Positions 56,531 through 63,820 of a stretch of DNA of 64,000 bases are shown here, in pieces. Source of the DNA: Candidatus Saccharimonadota bacterium (GTDB taxonomy: Bacteria > Patescibacteriota > Saccharimonadia > Saccharimonadales > Saccharimonadaceae); the NCBI GenBank assembly GCA_028286365.1, contig JAQBRR010000002.1:230165-294164 (forward strand), in the 5' to 3' direction. Under the pieces are notes generated by a model. It saw only the letters and a program-made list of their open reading frames with translations. It did not search any database and was not told the DNA's origin. Each line of letters starts with the position of its first letter. Position 1 is the stretch's first letter. Both the position numbers and the translations under genes were made by a program.

Positions 56531-57634
56531 TTAGACCTTCTGTCGCAGACCGACGGCTTGTTGCGCACGTAAGAGTGTTGCATTAGCGACTGGAATCAAA
56601 TCGTGTTCTGACTGTTCGAGTTTGGCAATTACTGCATTATCATCAACTGTTGAAAGTTTTTGCTGAAAGTCAGTTAAGAACTTCTCGACTTCAGCCGCAA
56701 CTACAGCCTTAAAGTCACCGTAGCTTGATTGACCTTCAAACTCTGCACTAACCTCTTCCAAGGTCCGTCCTTGCAGTAGTGAGAGGATTTGAAGTAAATT
56801 ACTAATGCCAGGTTGATTCTGTGGATCAAAATGAACACTGGCTAGATCATCTGTTGTGGCGCCTATGACTTTCTTGGCAGCAGCTGATGGTTGGTCGCCC
56901 AGGAAGATCACACCGCGACCAGAATCATCTGATTTGCTCATCTTCTTGGTTGGATCAATGAGGTCCTTAATACGAAGCCCTTGGTCTTTACCGAAGAACT
57001 TGTGTTGAACTGCGACAGACTCAGGAACATTGAAAGTATCGCCAAGTTTATTATTAAAACGCTCTGAAATATCACGAGCAAACTCGAGATGTTGAGTCTG
57101 ATCTTCGCCGACAGGAATGTATTGAGCTTCGTACAACAAAATATCTGCAGCCATGAGCACTGGATAGTTAAATAGACCCATACTTACAGTCTGGTTAACT
57201 TTTTTCTGCTTCACATCATTTACATCGTCTGGCAGCTCAAAATCTTGAGCGCCTAGTGAATCATACACATTTTGAGATTTATCTTTAAACTGTGTCATAC
57301 GACTCATTTCACCAAAACCTGTAAAACAATCCAGAATCCACGTCAGCTCACTATGCGCACTAATATAACTCTGGCGATACAGATAAATATCAGGATTATC
57401 GAGGGGCAGTCCCGCCGCTACAAATAGTCGTGCATTGTGCAGAATTTGGTCATACAGCAAGCTATGGTCAATTGGTGTCGTAAAGCTATGAAGATCAGGA
57501 ATGAACAGGTTCACTTGGTATTCATCAGAACGTGTCTTGGCCATGTCGATGATTGGCAAAATTGCACCAAAATAGTTACCAATCGTCAGATCATTATTGG
57601 CTCGAATGCCGGTTAAAATAACTGGTTTACTCAT
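56531..57634 (-). CDS. trpS: Tryptophanyl-tRNA synthetase
   Basis: Charges tRNA-Trp, 367 residues from ATG 57634 (MSKPVILTG); ATG 57643 is 3 codons earlier. HIGH-region DLTIGNYFGAILP (Thr in place of the first His, as in many bacterial TrpRS), YPVLMAADILLYEAQYIPVG and DQTQHLEFARDI, and KKMSKSDDSGRG (KMSKS). It is the third gene after the leader ORF at 59312-59392 and so may be controlled by Trp-tRNA supply. Confidence 0.96.
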   Translation of the reverse strand: MSKPVILTGIRANNDLTIGNYFGAILPIIDMAKTRSDEYQVNLFIPDLHSFTTPIDHSLLYDQILHNARLFVAAGLPLDNPDIYLYRQSYISAHSELTWILDCFTGFGEMSRMTQFKDKSQNVYDSLGAQDFELPDDVNDVKQKKVNQTVSMGLFNYPVLMAADILLYEAQYIPVGEDQTQHLEFARDISERFNNKLGDTFNVPESVAVQHKFFGKDQGLRIKDLIDPTKKMSKSDDSGRGVIFLGDQPSAAAKKVIGATTDDLASVHFDPQNQPGISNLLQILSLLQGRTLEEVSAEFEGQSSYGDFKAVVAAEVEKFLTDFQQKLSTVDDNAVIAKLEQSEHDLIPVANATLLRAQQAVGLRQKV

Positions 57635-57673
57635 TACGTTCATTATAGCCTAAATACACCGTAGAACATATTA

Positions 57674-58357
57674 TTAGTTTACCTCTGCCTGCCTTTTAAG
57701 CATCGCTTTTGACAAGCTAGATAACGAATCAATCGTCGGTAATTTGCTAATAATACCAACCAGTGGTAATTCTGTACAACCGAGTAGAATACAGTCGACG
57801 CCTTGAGACTCTAGTCGTTTCGCGATATCAGTCAGCCGCCTACGCATCGATAATGGTACATGGTTACTAATTACCCCATGAATTATGTTACTCAATGCAT
57901 CGATATCATGAGTATTTGGTTGTAAGACAGCTATACCCCGAGCCTTCAGTGCTTTGTGGTATAGTTCACTTTTTATGGTAAAAGGTGAAGCCAACAACCC
58001 GACTTTCTTGTGTCCAGCAGACTCAATATCATCAGCAACTGCGTCTATCATTGATACGAAGCTCTTTCTAGGTATATTCGTAAGGTCATCCAATAACAGA
58101 TGTGCAGTATTACAGGCTAAACCGATAACCGATGCTGTCTTCATTGGGAGATTACTTGTTACGTCCTGAATCATCTTTACGGCCCCTACTGCAGCCTCCG
58201 GCGTTGCAATGAAGTCCGGTGTCGGTATAGATGCATGAATGATCATCGGAAATTCGTCTGGTGCCTTACCTTTGCCGACGCCTACGACTATGAGTGAGTG
58301 CAAATGGGATGAGGCCTGCGGGCCCATCCCGCCAATTATTATCATATGATTTTTCAT
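57674..58357 (-). CDS. Aspartate/glutamate racemase family protein
   Basis: 227 residues. Two catalytic Cys are in place: VIGLACNTAHLLLDDL and CILLGCTELPLVG; the N-terminus has MIIIGGMGPQASSHLH. It makes D-Asp or D-Glu, or acts on a related substrate; D-Glu would serve peptidoglycan. It starts 10 bp after the 58368 gene and lies 39 bp before trpS, all in one direction. Shine-Dalgarno AAGGA is present. Confidence 0.9.
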   Translation of the reverse strand: MKNHMIIIGGMGPQASSHLHSLIVVGVGKGKAPDEFPMIIHASIPTPDFIATPEAAVGAVKMIQDVTSNLPMKTASVIGLACNTAHLLLDDLTNIPRKSFVSMIDAVADDIESAGHKKVGLLASPFTIKSELYHKALKARGIAVLQPNTHDIDALSNIIHGVISNHVPLSMRRRLTDIAKRLESQGVDCILLGCTELPLVGIISKLPTIDSLSSLSKAMLKRQAEVN

Positions 58358-58367
58358 TATTGTTTCC

Positions 58368-59234
58368 TTATCTTCCGAATGTGTATTCGGGGTTAACGGT
58401 TAAAAAGTGATCCATGTCACGTAATGCGGTCGGATTTGTTTCAATTGCCTCCCATCCCATAGTGAGATGAACTCTATCACCGTCGACTGCGAGGTAGTAA
58501 GGAGGCGTTACGTGCTTGGTAAATAGTTGAGCAGTTCGTACTTCTGGTGGCAGCAAAGCCTGCATCGCCATACGCGCACGATAAAATTGTCGTTCCTGTT
58601 GACAGCCAATACTAATAAGTGTGTCTGCCCTCACTTGATCTGGAGCCCCTGACTTCACTGCTGCAAGCTCTAGGCTATCCGTATCCTGAAATGCATAATG
58701 TGCTGCGACATAGCGGAATGTATCCCCACCGTGCTTACTGCCCTTAGCCTGCAATTTTGCGGCAAGTTCAGGATCAGTATCGAGTGCAGCAATAACTGTA
58801 TCGACATACTGATCGGTATCATGTGGTGTATCGACTGCATGGAGTACACGTCCTTCGAGTTCTGGAAACTTCCTTAAGTGTCTATCAATTTTATGGCCTA
58901 AGTTATACGCTTCTCTGCCGCTTTCTGCCAGATTTACCCCATTTACCTTATTACCTAAATGATTAGCGTGAACGATTTGTATTTGCGCGGTAGGGATATG
59001 TCTTGCGACACGAAACACACTATCAGCATAGGACAGGCCTCTCTCTGGGATATGTGTACTCGCCCCTAAAATTAATCTAAGTACAGCAGCTCCTATTTCT
59101 GGATGATCGACTACATCAACTAAGTTGTGAGCATCTAGCTGACCGACAGACTCAATATATGCATCTGGATCACGTATTAATTGTTTTTTTATTTGATTCA
59201 ACCTGGTATTGCGTTCTTGTTCTATAGGATGCAT
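58368..59234 (-). CDS. Uncharacterised protein behind the leader-peptide attenuator
   Basis: 288 residues, soluble. Helical N-terminus (RNTRLNQIKKQLIRDPDAYI), then FRVARHIPTAQIQIVHANHL, DTDQYVDTVIAALDTDPELA, KGSKHGGDTFRYVAAHYAFQ and QQERQFYRARMAMQALLPPE. I do not recognise the family. Several conserved-looking His and Tyr suggest an enzyme. It is the first structural gene after the terminator at 59261, with AAGGAG before the ATG, followed by the racemase and trpS; a role linked to amino acids is possible but unproven. Confidence 0.65.
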   Translation of the reverse strand: MHPIEQERNTRLNQIKKQLIRDPDAYIESVGQLDAHNLVDVVDHPEIGAAVLRLILGASTHIPERGLSYADSVFRVARHIPTAQIQIVHANHLGNKVNGVNLAESGREAYNLGHKIDRHLRKFPELEGRVLHAVDTPHDTDQYVDTVIAALDTDPELAAKLQAKGSKHGGDTFRYVAAHYAFQDTDSLELAAVKSGAPDQVRADTLISIGCQQERQFYRARMAMQALLPPEVRTAQLFTKHVTPPYYLAVDGDRVHLTMGWEAIETNPTALRDMDHFLTVNPEYTFGR

Positions 59235-59260
59235 AACTTTCTCCTTTATTTATGAATATT

Positions 59261-59283
59261 AAAAAACCGTCTGGTGACGGTTT
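59261..59283 (-). terminator. Attenuator terminator before the 58368-trpS operon
   Basis: On the minus strand AAACCGTC-ACCA-GACGGTTT-TTT: 8-bp stem and T-run, 27 nt before ATG 59234. The left arm AAACCGTCAC (59283-59274) is also perfectly complementary over 10 bp to GTGACGGTTT (59340-59331) inside the leader ORF. The two helices exclude each other. Confidence 0.8.
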
Positions 59284-59311
59284 AGTCGATATTCTTAAAT
59301 TCTAGGATGTG

Positions 59312-59392
59312 TTACTTCAAAACACGGAACAAACCGTCACGCTGGGTGTCGGTAAACCAATAGCTACTTACTGATATGGTTCGTTTGTTCAT
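59312..59392 (-). CDS. Leader peptide ORF, 26 codons, one Trp
   Basis: ATG 59392, TAA 59314-59312. It starts MNKRTISVSSYW and ends LFRVLK. The single TGG is codon 12 (59359-59357). The antiterminator strand GTGACGGTTT (59340-59331) covers codons 18-21, so a ribosome waiting at codon 12 would leave it free to pair and block the terminator at 59261, whereas normal reading would disturb it. GTTTGTTC (59334-59327) can also pair with GAACAAAC (59390-59383) at the start. The promoter places the mRNA start almost at this ATG. trpS is in the operon. This assignment is inference from sequence logic. Confidence 0.6.
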   Translation of the reverse strand: MNKRTISVSSYWFTDTQRDGLFRVLK

Positions 59393-59401
59393 TACAACTT
59401 G

Positions 59402-59430
59402 ACTATAACCTATTATGTTTTGTTTGTGAA
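59402..59430 (-). promoter_or_regulatory. Promoter of the attenuated operon, TTCACA-N17-TATAGT
   Basis: Minus strand TTCACA (59430-59425) and TATAGT (59407-59402) with 17-nt spacing; the -10 ends 9 nt before the leader ATG at 59392. Confidence 0.65.
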
Positions 59431-59433
59431 CAG

Positions 59434-59892
59434 TTAAATTTCGAGCGACATGCCTAGGTCATCTGAAACGTCAGCTACCCCTGCGTGCGTAAAGCCCTGA
59501 CCAATCCAAAATCCACTAGCAGATCTAGTTGACATAAGTCCGAGTCTTTCCTTGCCATCTAGTCTCGCAACGGCCATATTCTGCACAAGAAACGACCCTA
59601 CGTGCTTTCTACGGCTCTCTGGATGTACGGCAAGGCCTTCGATCCATCCATATGGAGCGTCTTCGCTAGGAATGTAGAGTGAGATACCTTGAAGTTGACC
59701 GTCTTCATCGACAGCTCCGTACGTTTCTCTATCAACAAAGTCGCCGAGTAGCTGATTTTGGTGAAGTGGATTGTCTACCTTAAAGTAGTGAGATTCGTCG
59801 ATCTCAGTATAAATTGATAGAGCTCGCTTGGCTTCAGGCGATAAACCATCAGGATCAACCTCGACAGGCATCTCTATGCTTACAAATTTCAT
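59434..59892 (-). CDS. GNAT-family acetyltransferase
   Basis: 152 residues. GNAT core: QGISLYIPSEDAPYGWIEGL (beta 4), AVHPESRRKHVGSFLVQNMA (acetyl-CoA pyrophosphate loop, R-x-x-x-V-G), and FWIGQGFTHAGVADVSDD. Substrate unknown. It has a perfect promoter, TTGACA-N17-TATAAT, ending 9 nt before the ATG, with no Shine-Dalgarno. The stop is 4 bp from the promoter of the next operon. Confidence 0.88.
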   Translation of the reverse strand: MKFVSIEMPVEVDPDGLSPEAKRALSIYTEIDESHYFKVDNPLHQNQLLGDFVDRETYGAVDEDGQLQGISLYIPSEDAPYGWIEGLAVHPESRRKHVGSFLVQNMAVARLDGKERLGLMSTRSASGFWIGQGFTHAGVADVSDDLGMSLEI

Positions 59893-59901
59893 ATTAATGC
59901 T

Positions 59902-59930
59902 ATTATACTACTTATGTATATAATTGTCAA
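59902..59930 (-). promoter_or_regulatory. Consensus promoter TTGACA-N17-TATAAT, leaderless type
   Basis: Minus strand TTGACA (59930-59925), 17-nt spacer, TATAAT (59907-59902). The -10 ends 9 nt from ATG 59892. Best example in the window of a full promoter directly before a start codon. Confidence 0.8.
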
Positions 59931-59940
59931 TATGACCTAT

Positions 59941-59962
59941 CAAAAACACCCCGATTGGGGTG
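59941..59962 (-). terminator. Terminator of the ribosomal-protein operon
   Basis: Minus strand CACCCC-AATC-GGGGTG followed by TTTTTG, about 22 nt past the rpsI stop. Confidence 0.88.
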
Positions 59963-59984
59963 CAGGTGATAGCGAATGTGTATA

Positions 59985-60383
59985 TTAACGCTTAGAGAAT
60001 TGTTCGCGCTTACGTGCAGAACGAAGACCGTACTTCTTACGTTCTTTCTCACGAGAGTCACGTTTTAGGAACTCTGCTTTTTTAAGCGTAGAACGAAGGT
60101 CTGTGAATCCAACGGTGAGTGCCTTAGCGATCGCAAGCTTGATTGCATCAACTTGGCCAGCAATACCGCCACCCTTAACAAGGATAGTAATATCGAAGTC
60201 CTTTTGCTTGTTTACAAGAGCGAGTGGATCAAGGATTTCACCAGCGTGAGTCTTGTTGTCACTAAAGTATTCAATCGCAGGCTTGTCATTGATTGTAACT
60301 TTGCCCTTACCAGCGAATAGACGAGCTGAAGCAGTTGCGCTCTTGCGTCGGCCTAGGCCGTATAGGTATTTAGAATCAGCCAT
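59985..60383 (-). CDS. rpsI: 30S ribosomal protein S9
   Basis: 132 residues: GLGRRKSATASARLFAGKGK, then VNKQKDFDITILVKGGGIAG, QVDAIKLAIAKAL and the basic tail KYGLRSARKREQFSKR that reaches the decoding site. The ATG shares a base with the rplM stop (TAATG), so the pair is coupled. Last gene of the operon. Confidence 0.97.
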   Translation of the reverse strand: MADSKYLYGLGRRKSATASARLFAGKGKVTINDKPAIEYFSDNKTHAGEILDPLALVNKQKDFDITILVKGGGIAGQVDAIKLAIAKALTVGFTDLRSTLKKAEFLKRDSREKERKKYGLRSARKREQFSKR

Positions 60384-60829
60384 TAGAAGGTTACCTCTAC
60401 TTTCTCAGGGGTTTGTGGGTTATGAGTGTGTTCAGCTCCAGGAAAGACTCGGAGACGTCCTAAACGGTCGCTAGAAAGCTTGTTCTTAGGAATCATACCC
60501 TTGACTGCCTCAATAATGATACGCTCTGGGTACTTCGTACGAAGCTCTGAGAGACTTTCATCACGCAAGCTACCAGGGAAGCCTGAGTGGTGGTAGTATC
60601 GCTTGTCGTTTTCTTTTTCACCAGTCACAACGACTTGTGCAGCGTTGATAACAACAACGTAGTCACCGCCATCGATATGTGATGTGAATGTTGGCTTGTA
60701 TTTACCAATGAGATACTTAGAGATTGTCGTTGCAACGCGACCAAGTGGCGCAGTTGAAGCATCAATCAAGATCCATCGACGAGTAACGTCTGATGGCTTC
60801 TGTGAATATGTTTTCTTGTGATTATTCAT
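60383..60829 (-). CDS. rplM: 50S ribosomal protein L13
   Basis: 148 residues: RRWILIDASTAPLGRVATTI, YLIGKYKPTFTSHIDGGDYV, VVINAAQVVVTGEKENDKRY, YHHSGFPGSLR and MIPKNKLSSDRLGRLRVFPG. Standard partner of rpsI. Its start overlaps the rplQ stop by one base. Confidence 0.97.
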   Translation of the reverse strand: MNNHKKTYSQKPSDVTRRWILIDASTAPLGRVATTISKYLIGKYKPTFTSHIDGGDYVVVINAAQVVVTGEKENDKRYYHHSGFPGSLRDESLSELRTKYPERIIIEAVKGMIPKNKLSSDRLGRLRVFPGAEHTHNPQTPEKVEVTF

Positions 60830-61293
60830 TACGCTGTCGCCTTAACTTTCTTTACTGTTGTAGTGGCTTTTTTTACAGCCTTTGGTGCCGGCTTAACGGC
60901 TTCAACAACTGGCGCTGCCACTGGTGTAGACGTTAGTTCATCAACAAAAGCGATTGTAGCCATCTGTGTACCGTCACCAACACGCATTTTAGTACGTTCA
61001 ACACGAACGTGACCGCTGTTGCGTCCTGAGATTTGTGGAACGATCTCGTCAACCAATTTCATAGCTGCTGCCTGAGTAGACAAAGCTGCAATTACTTGGC
61101 GACGACCCTGCAATGTTCCCTTTTTAGCCTTAGTGATAACTTTTTCGATGTAACGAACAAGTTCCTTAGCCTTAGGGTAAGTTGTTTCAATTTTACCGTG
61201 CTCGACGAGGCTAGTAGCCAGGCCTTTGAGCAACGCTCGACGCTGATCGCGTTCGCGACCGAATTTGCGTCCTACATAACTGTGTCGGTGCAT
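60829..61293 (-). CDS. rplQ: 50S ribosomal protein L17 with basic C-terminal tail
   Basis: 154 residues. Core: GRKFGRERDQRRALLKGLAT, LVEHGKIETTYPKAKELVRY and VDEIVPQISGRNSGHVRVER. About 35 residues are added at the C-terminus: a Val/Ala/Pro/Lys-rich tail (VVEAVKPAPKAVKKATTTVK). Two bp separate it from rpoA. Confidence 0.96.
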   Translation of the reverse strand: MHRHSYVGRKFGRERDQRRALLKGLATSLVEHGKIETTYPKAKELVRYIEKVITKAKKGTLQGRRQVIAALSTQAAAMKLVDEIVPQISGRNSGHVRVERTKMRVGDGTQMATIAFVDELTSTPVAAPVVEAVKPAPKAVKKATTTVKKVKATA

Positions 61294-61295
61294 AT

Positions 61296-62219
61296 CTAAA
61301 GTTCCAGTTCTGCTAATTTATCTTTAACTTCGTCCAAAGCCTTTGATCCAAAGCCCTTGAGCTCACGAAGGTCTTGCTCTGAAAGAGTAACCAAGTCGTG
61401 GACTGTTCGGATTTCGTTGTTGATCAAAGCATTTGCGGTACGTGCAGTCAGGTTAAGCTCTTCGATTGGAGTGTTCAGCTCACTTGTCTCATCGTCAAGG
61501 TCTTGGCCAAGGGCAGGAGCAGCTTCAACAGTAGTTGAGCCCGCAAGTGCAGTGTATTGGTTAACAAGGATCGCAGCAGCTTCTTCAAAGGCTGCACGAG
61601 GAGTGATTGAACCATCCGTCTCGATTGTTACTGCTAGTTTATCAAGATTAGTCTCTTGACCAACACGAGTGTTGTCAACTTTGAAACGAACACGAAGTAC
61701 TGGGCTAAAGACTGCGTCGAGGGCAATCATGTCACTGTGAACACGGCTAGTACTTGATTCTTCGATAGTGCGGTAACCACGACCTGCTTCGACAACGAGG
61801 TCGATAAGGACTGATTTCTTTGGGTCATCGACAGTTGCAATAACTTGCTCTGGGTTAACGATTTCAACGTCTGCAGTTGTCTTGATATCACCAGCTGTAA
61901 TAACCCCAGCGCCTTTTTTCTCAAGACGAAGCTCGATTGGCTCGTCAGTATGAACATTAATACGAACGTTTTTAAGGTTCAACATGATGTCAACGACATC
62001 TTCTTTGATTCCCTTAACGGTAGTAAATTCGTGACTTGCACCTTCAATACGGAAGGCTACAACGGCACCACCACGAATGCTTGAAAGCAGTACGCGGCGA
62101 AGGCTGTTACCAAGTGTGTTACCGTATCCTGAGTGTAGTGGTTCGATTACGAATGTAGCGTTTGTAGGGCTTGTCTCGTCAATACTAGCGAGTGCGGGGT
62201 TGTGAATTACTTTTGTCAT
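61296..62219 (-). CDS. rpoA: DNA-directed RNA polymerase subunit alpha
   Basis: 307 residues with both domains. The N-terminal dimerisation domain has NATFVIEPLHSGYGNTLGNS and LRRVLLSSIRGGAVVAFRIE. The C-terminal domain has PIEELNLTARTANALINNEI and LRELKGFGSKALDEVKDKLA, which contacts UP elements and activators such as Crp. Promoter recognition by the Crp/Fnr regulator at 41965 could go through this domain. Confidence 0.97.
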   Translation of the reverse strand: MTKVIHNPALASIDETSPTNATFVIEPLHSGYGNTLGNSLRRVLLSSIRGGAVVAFRIEGASHEFTTVKGIKEDVVDIMLNLKNVRINVHTDEPIELRLEKKGAGVITAGDIKTTADVEIVNPEQVIATVDDPKKSVLIDLVVEAGRGYRTIEESSTSRVHSDMIALDAVFSPVLRVRFKVDNTRVGQETNLDKLAVTIETDGSITPRAAFEEAAAILVNQYTALAGSTTVEAAPALGQDLDDETSELNTPIEELNLTARTANALINNEIRTVHDLVTLSEQDLRELKGFGSKALDEVKDKLAELEL

Positions 62220-62239
62220 TATGGTAGCTCCTTTTATTA

Positions 62240-62857
62240 TTAACGAGAGTAATACTCTACAATTAGCTGTTCGTTGATATCTGGTTCTGCCTCTGTACGT
62301 AGTGGCAATCCGGTGACTGAAATTGTCAATTTCTTCTGATCGCTCTTCAACCAGCTTAGTGGTAATTGGAACGTGTTTTTAACGACATCATCGATTTGGC
62401 TAAAGTAACCTGACTTAGCACTCTTTGGACGAATAACAATTTCGTCACCTGGCTTAAGACGGATTGATGGAATATCAACACGGCGGCCGTTAAGTAGGAA
62501 GTGTCCGTGACCAACGAGTTGGCGTGCACCACGACGTGATACAGCAAAACCAGCACGGTAGACTGCGTTATCAAGACGAAGCTCGAGTAACTGTAGCAAG
62601 TTTTCTCCAGCTAGTCCGTCACGACGAGTTGCTTCTACCATCAAACGCGCAAATTGCTTCTCAAGGAGACCGTATGTACGGCGAACCTTTTGCTTCTCAC
62701 GTAGTTGAGTTAGGTATAGGCTTGTCTTGCCTGGGCGGCCATTGGCGTGCATTCCTGGAATACCAGCTTTTTTAGCCATGATCTTGTGCGCTTTAGGGTG
62801 CAGTGCATAGCCCTCTCGGCGACTTTGTTTAACAATTGGTGAAGTATCTCGTGCCAT
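62240..62857 (-). CDS. rpsD: 30S ribosomal protein S4
   Basis: 205 residues from ATG 62857 (MARDTSPIVKQSRREG), the canonical start, although the frame is open to 62905 inside rpsK. S4 RNA-binding domain: RLDNAVYRAGFAVSRRGARQ and LVGHGHFLLNGRRVDIPS. The N-terminal zinc Cys cluster found in many S4 proteins is missing (SRREGYALH). It nucleates 30S assembly. Confidence 0.97.
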   Translation of the reverse strand: MARDTSPIVKQSRREGYALHPKAHKIMAKKAGIPGMHANGRPGKTSLYLTQLREKQKVRRTYGLLEKQFARLMVEATRRDGLAGENLLQLLELRLDNAVYRAGFAVSRRGARQLVGHGHFLLNGRRVDIPSIRLKPGDEIVIRPKSAKSGYFSQIDDVVKNTFQLPLSWLKSDQKKLTISVTGLPLRTEAEPDINEQLIVEYYSR

Positions 62858-62858
62858 A

Positions 62859-63269
62859 TTAAGCCCTTCGTGCCTTTCGTGGTCGGACGCCACCGTGCGG
62901 AACACTCGTTACGTCGCGAATGCTATCAACGCTAATTTCAAAACTGCCCATAGCGCGAATTGCAGCATCACGTCCTAGGCCTACACCCTTAACGAATACA
63001 TCAACTGCATTCATGCCGTGAAGGCTCTTGGCGCTTTCAGCGGCTTTCTCGGCAGCAACTTGGGCAGCGTATGCTGTACCCTTCTTGCTACCACGAAATC
63101 CTGTCGCACCAGCGCTTGATGAAGTTAGGACGTTACCTTTTTTATCGGTAAACGTAACGATAGTGTTATTAAATGTTGCCTGAATATGAAGCTGTCCAGA
63201 CGGAACAGATCGACGTTGCTTCTTACGAGTCGATGTGGATTTGCTTGCTGTTGTTTTATCTTCTGCCAT
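62859..63269 (-). CDS. rpsK: 30S ribosomal protein S11
   Basis: 136 residues: GQLHIQATFNNTIVTFTDKK, SSAGATGFRGSKKGTAYAAQ, VDVFVKGVGLGRDAAIRAMG and DVTSVPHGGVRPRKARR. The extended N-terminus (KTTASKSTSTRKKQRRS) is basic. One base lies between its stop and the rpsD start. Confidence 0.97.
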   Translation of the reverse strand: MAEDKTTASKSTSTRKKQRRSVPSGQLHIQATFNNTIVTFTDKKGNVLTSSSAGATGFRGSKKGTAYAAQVAAEKAAESAKSLHGMNAVDVFVKGVGLGRDAAIRAMGSFEISVDSIRDVTSVPHGGVRPRKARRA

Positions 63270-63282
63270 AATCTATTCCTTC

Positions 63283-63669
63283 CTACGTCTTAGACGCTGC
63301 CTTCTTTTGAGTTCCGCCCACTGCAACACCCTTACCCTTACGAGTCCTGGCGTTAGTACGAGTTCGTTGACCGTGTACAGGAAGTCCAGCCTTGTGGCGT
63401 AGACCGCGATATGCACCAACGTCTTTAAGTCGCTTGATGTTGTTCGTAACGACACGCTGAAGGTCACCTTCAACAGTATAGTTAGCATCAATAGTCTCAC
63501 GAAGACGCTGTTCTTCGCTCTCTGTAAGGTCTTTGACGCGAGTTGTTGGCTCTACACCAGCAGCAGTCAAAATTTCAATAGCATGGTGTGGACCAATACC
63601 ATAAATGTATGTCAAACCAATCTGAACTTGCTTTTCAGCTGGGATAGTAACGCCTGCAATTCGAGCCAT
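63283..63669 (-). CDS. rpsM: 30S ribosomal protein S13
   Basis: 128 residues: [56 protein letters not shown] and [20 protein letters not shown]. Contacts tRNA in the head of the small subunit. Follows rpmJ by 2 bp. Confidence 0.97.
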   Translation of the reverse strand: MARIAGVTIPAEKQVQIGLTYIYGIGPHHAIEILTAAGVEPTTRVKDLTESEEQRLRETIDANYTVEGDLQRVVTNNIKRLKDVGAYRGLRHKAGLPVHGQRTRTNARTRKGKGVAVGGTQKKAASKT

Positions 63670-63671
63670 AA

Positions 63672-63788
63672 TTAACCTTGCCTCTGCTTGTTCTTAGGTT
63701 TTTTCTTGTTGATGATACGAAGAACGCCTTTGCGACGGACCAGTTGATCATCTGGACTGATTTTTTTTACACTTGCGCGTACCTTCAT
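63672..63788 (-). CDS. rpmJ: 50S ribosomal protein L36
   Basis: 38 residues: [20 protein letters not shown], then [18 protein letters not shown]. Canonical L36 has a C-x2-C...C-x4-H zinc site (KKICRNCK ... VICSSPKHKQRQG); here those positions are Ser, Asp and Asn, so it is the zinc-free form. Too short to be found by length-filtered gene calls. It lies between infA and rpsM as in most bacteria. Confidence 0.93.
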   Translation of the reverse strand: MKVRASVKKISPDDQLVRRKGVLRIINKKKPKNKQRQG

Positions 63789-63820
63789 AAGCCTCGATAA
63801 AACTCCCGTGAACTTTACAT

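Noticed and set aside
59284-59433. T-box riboswitch before the 58368-trpS operon
   Set aside because: The conserved T-box bulge sequence (GG(U/A)ACCGCG type) and specifier-loop layout are absent; a leader peptide explains the structure better.
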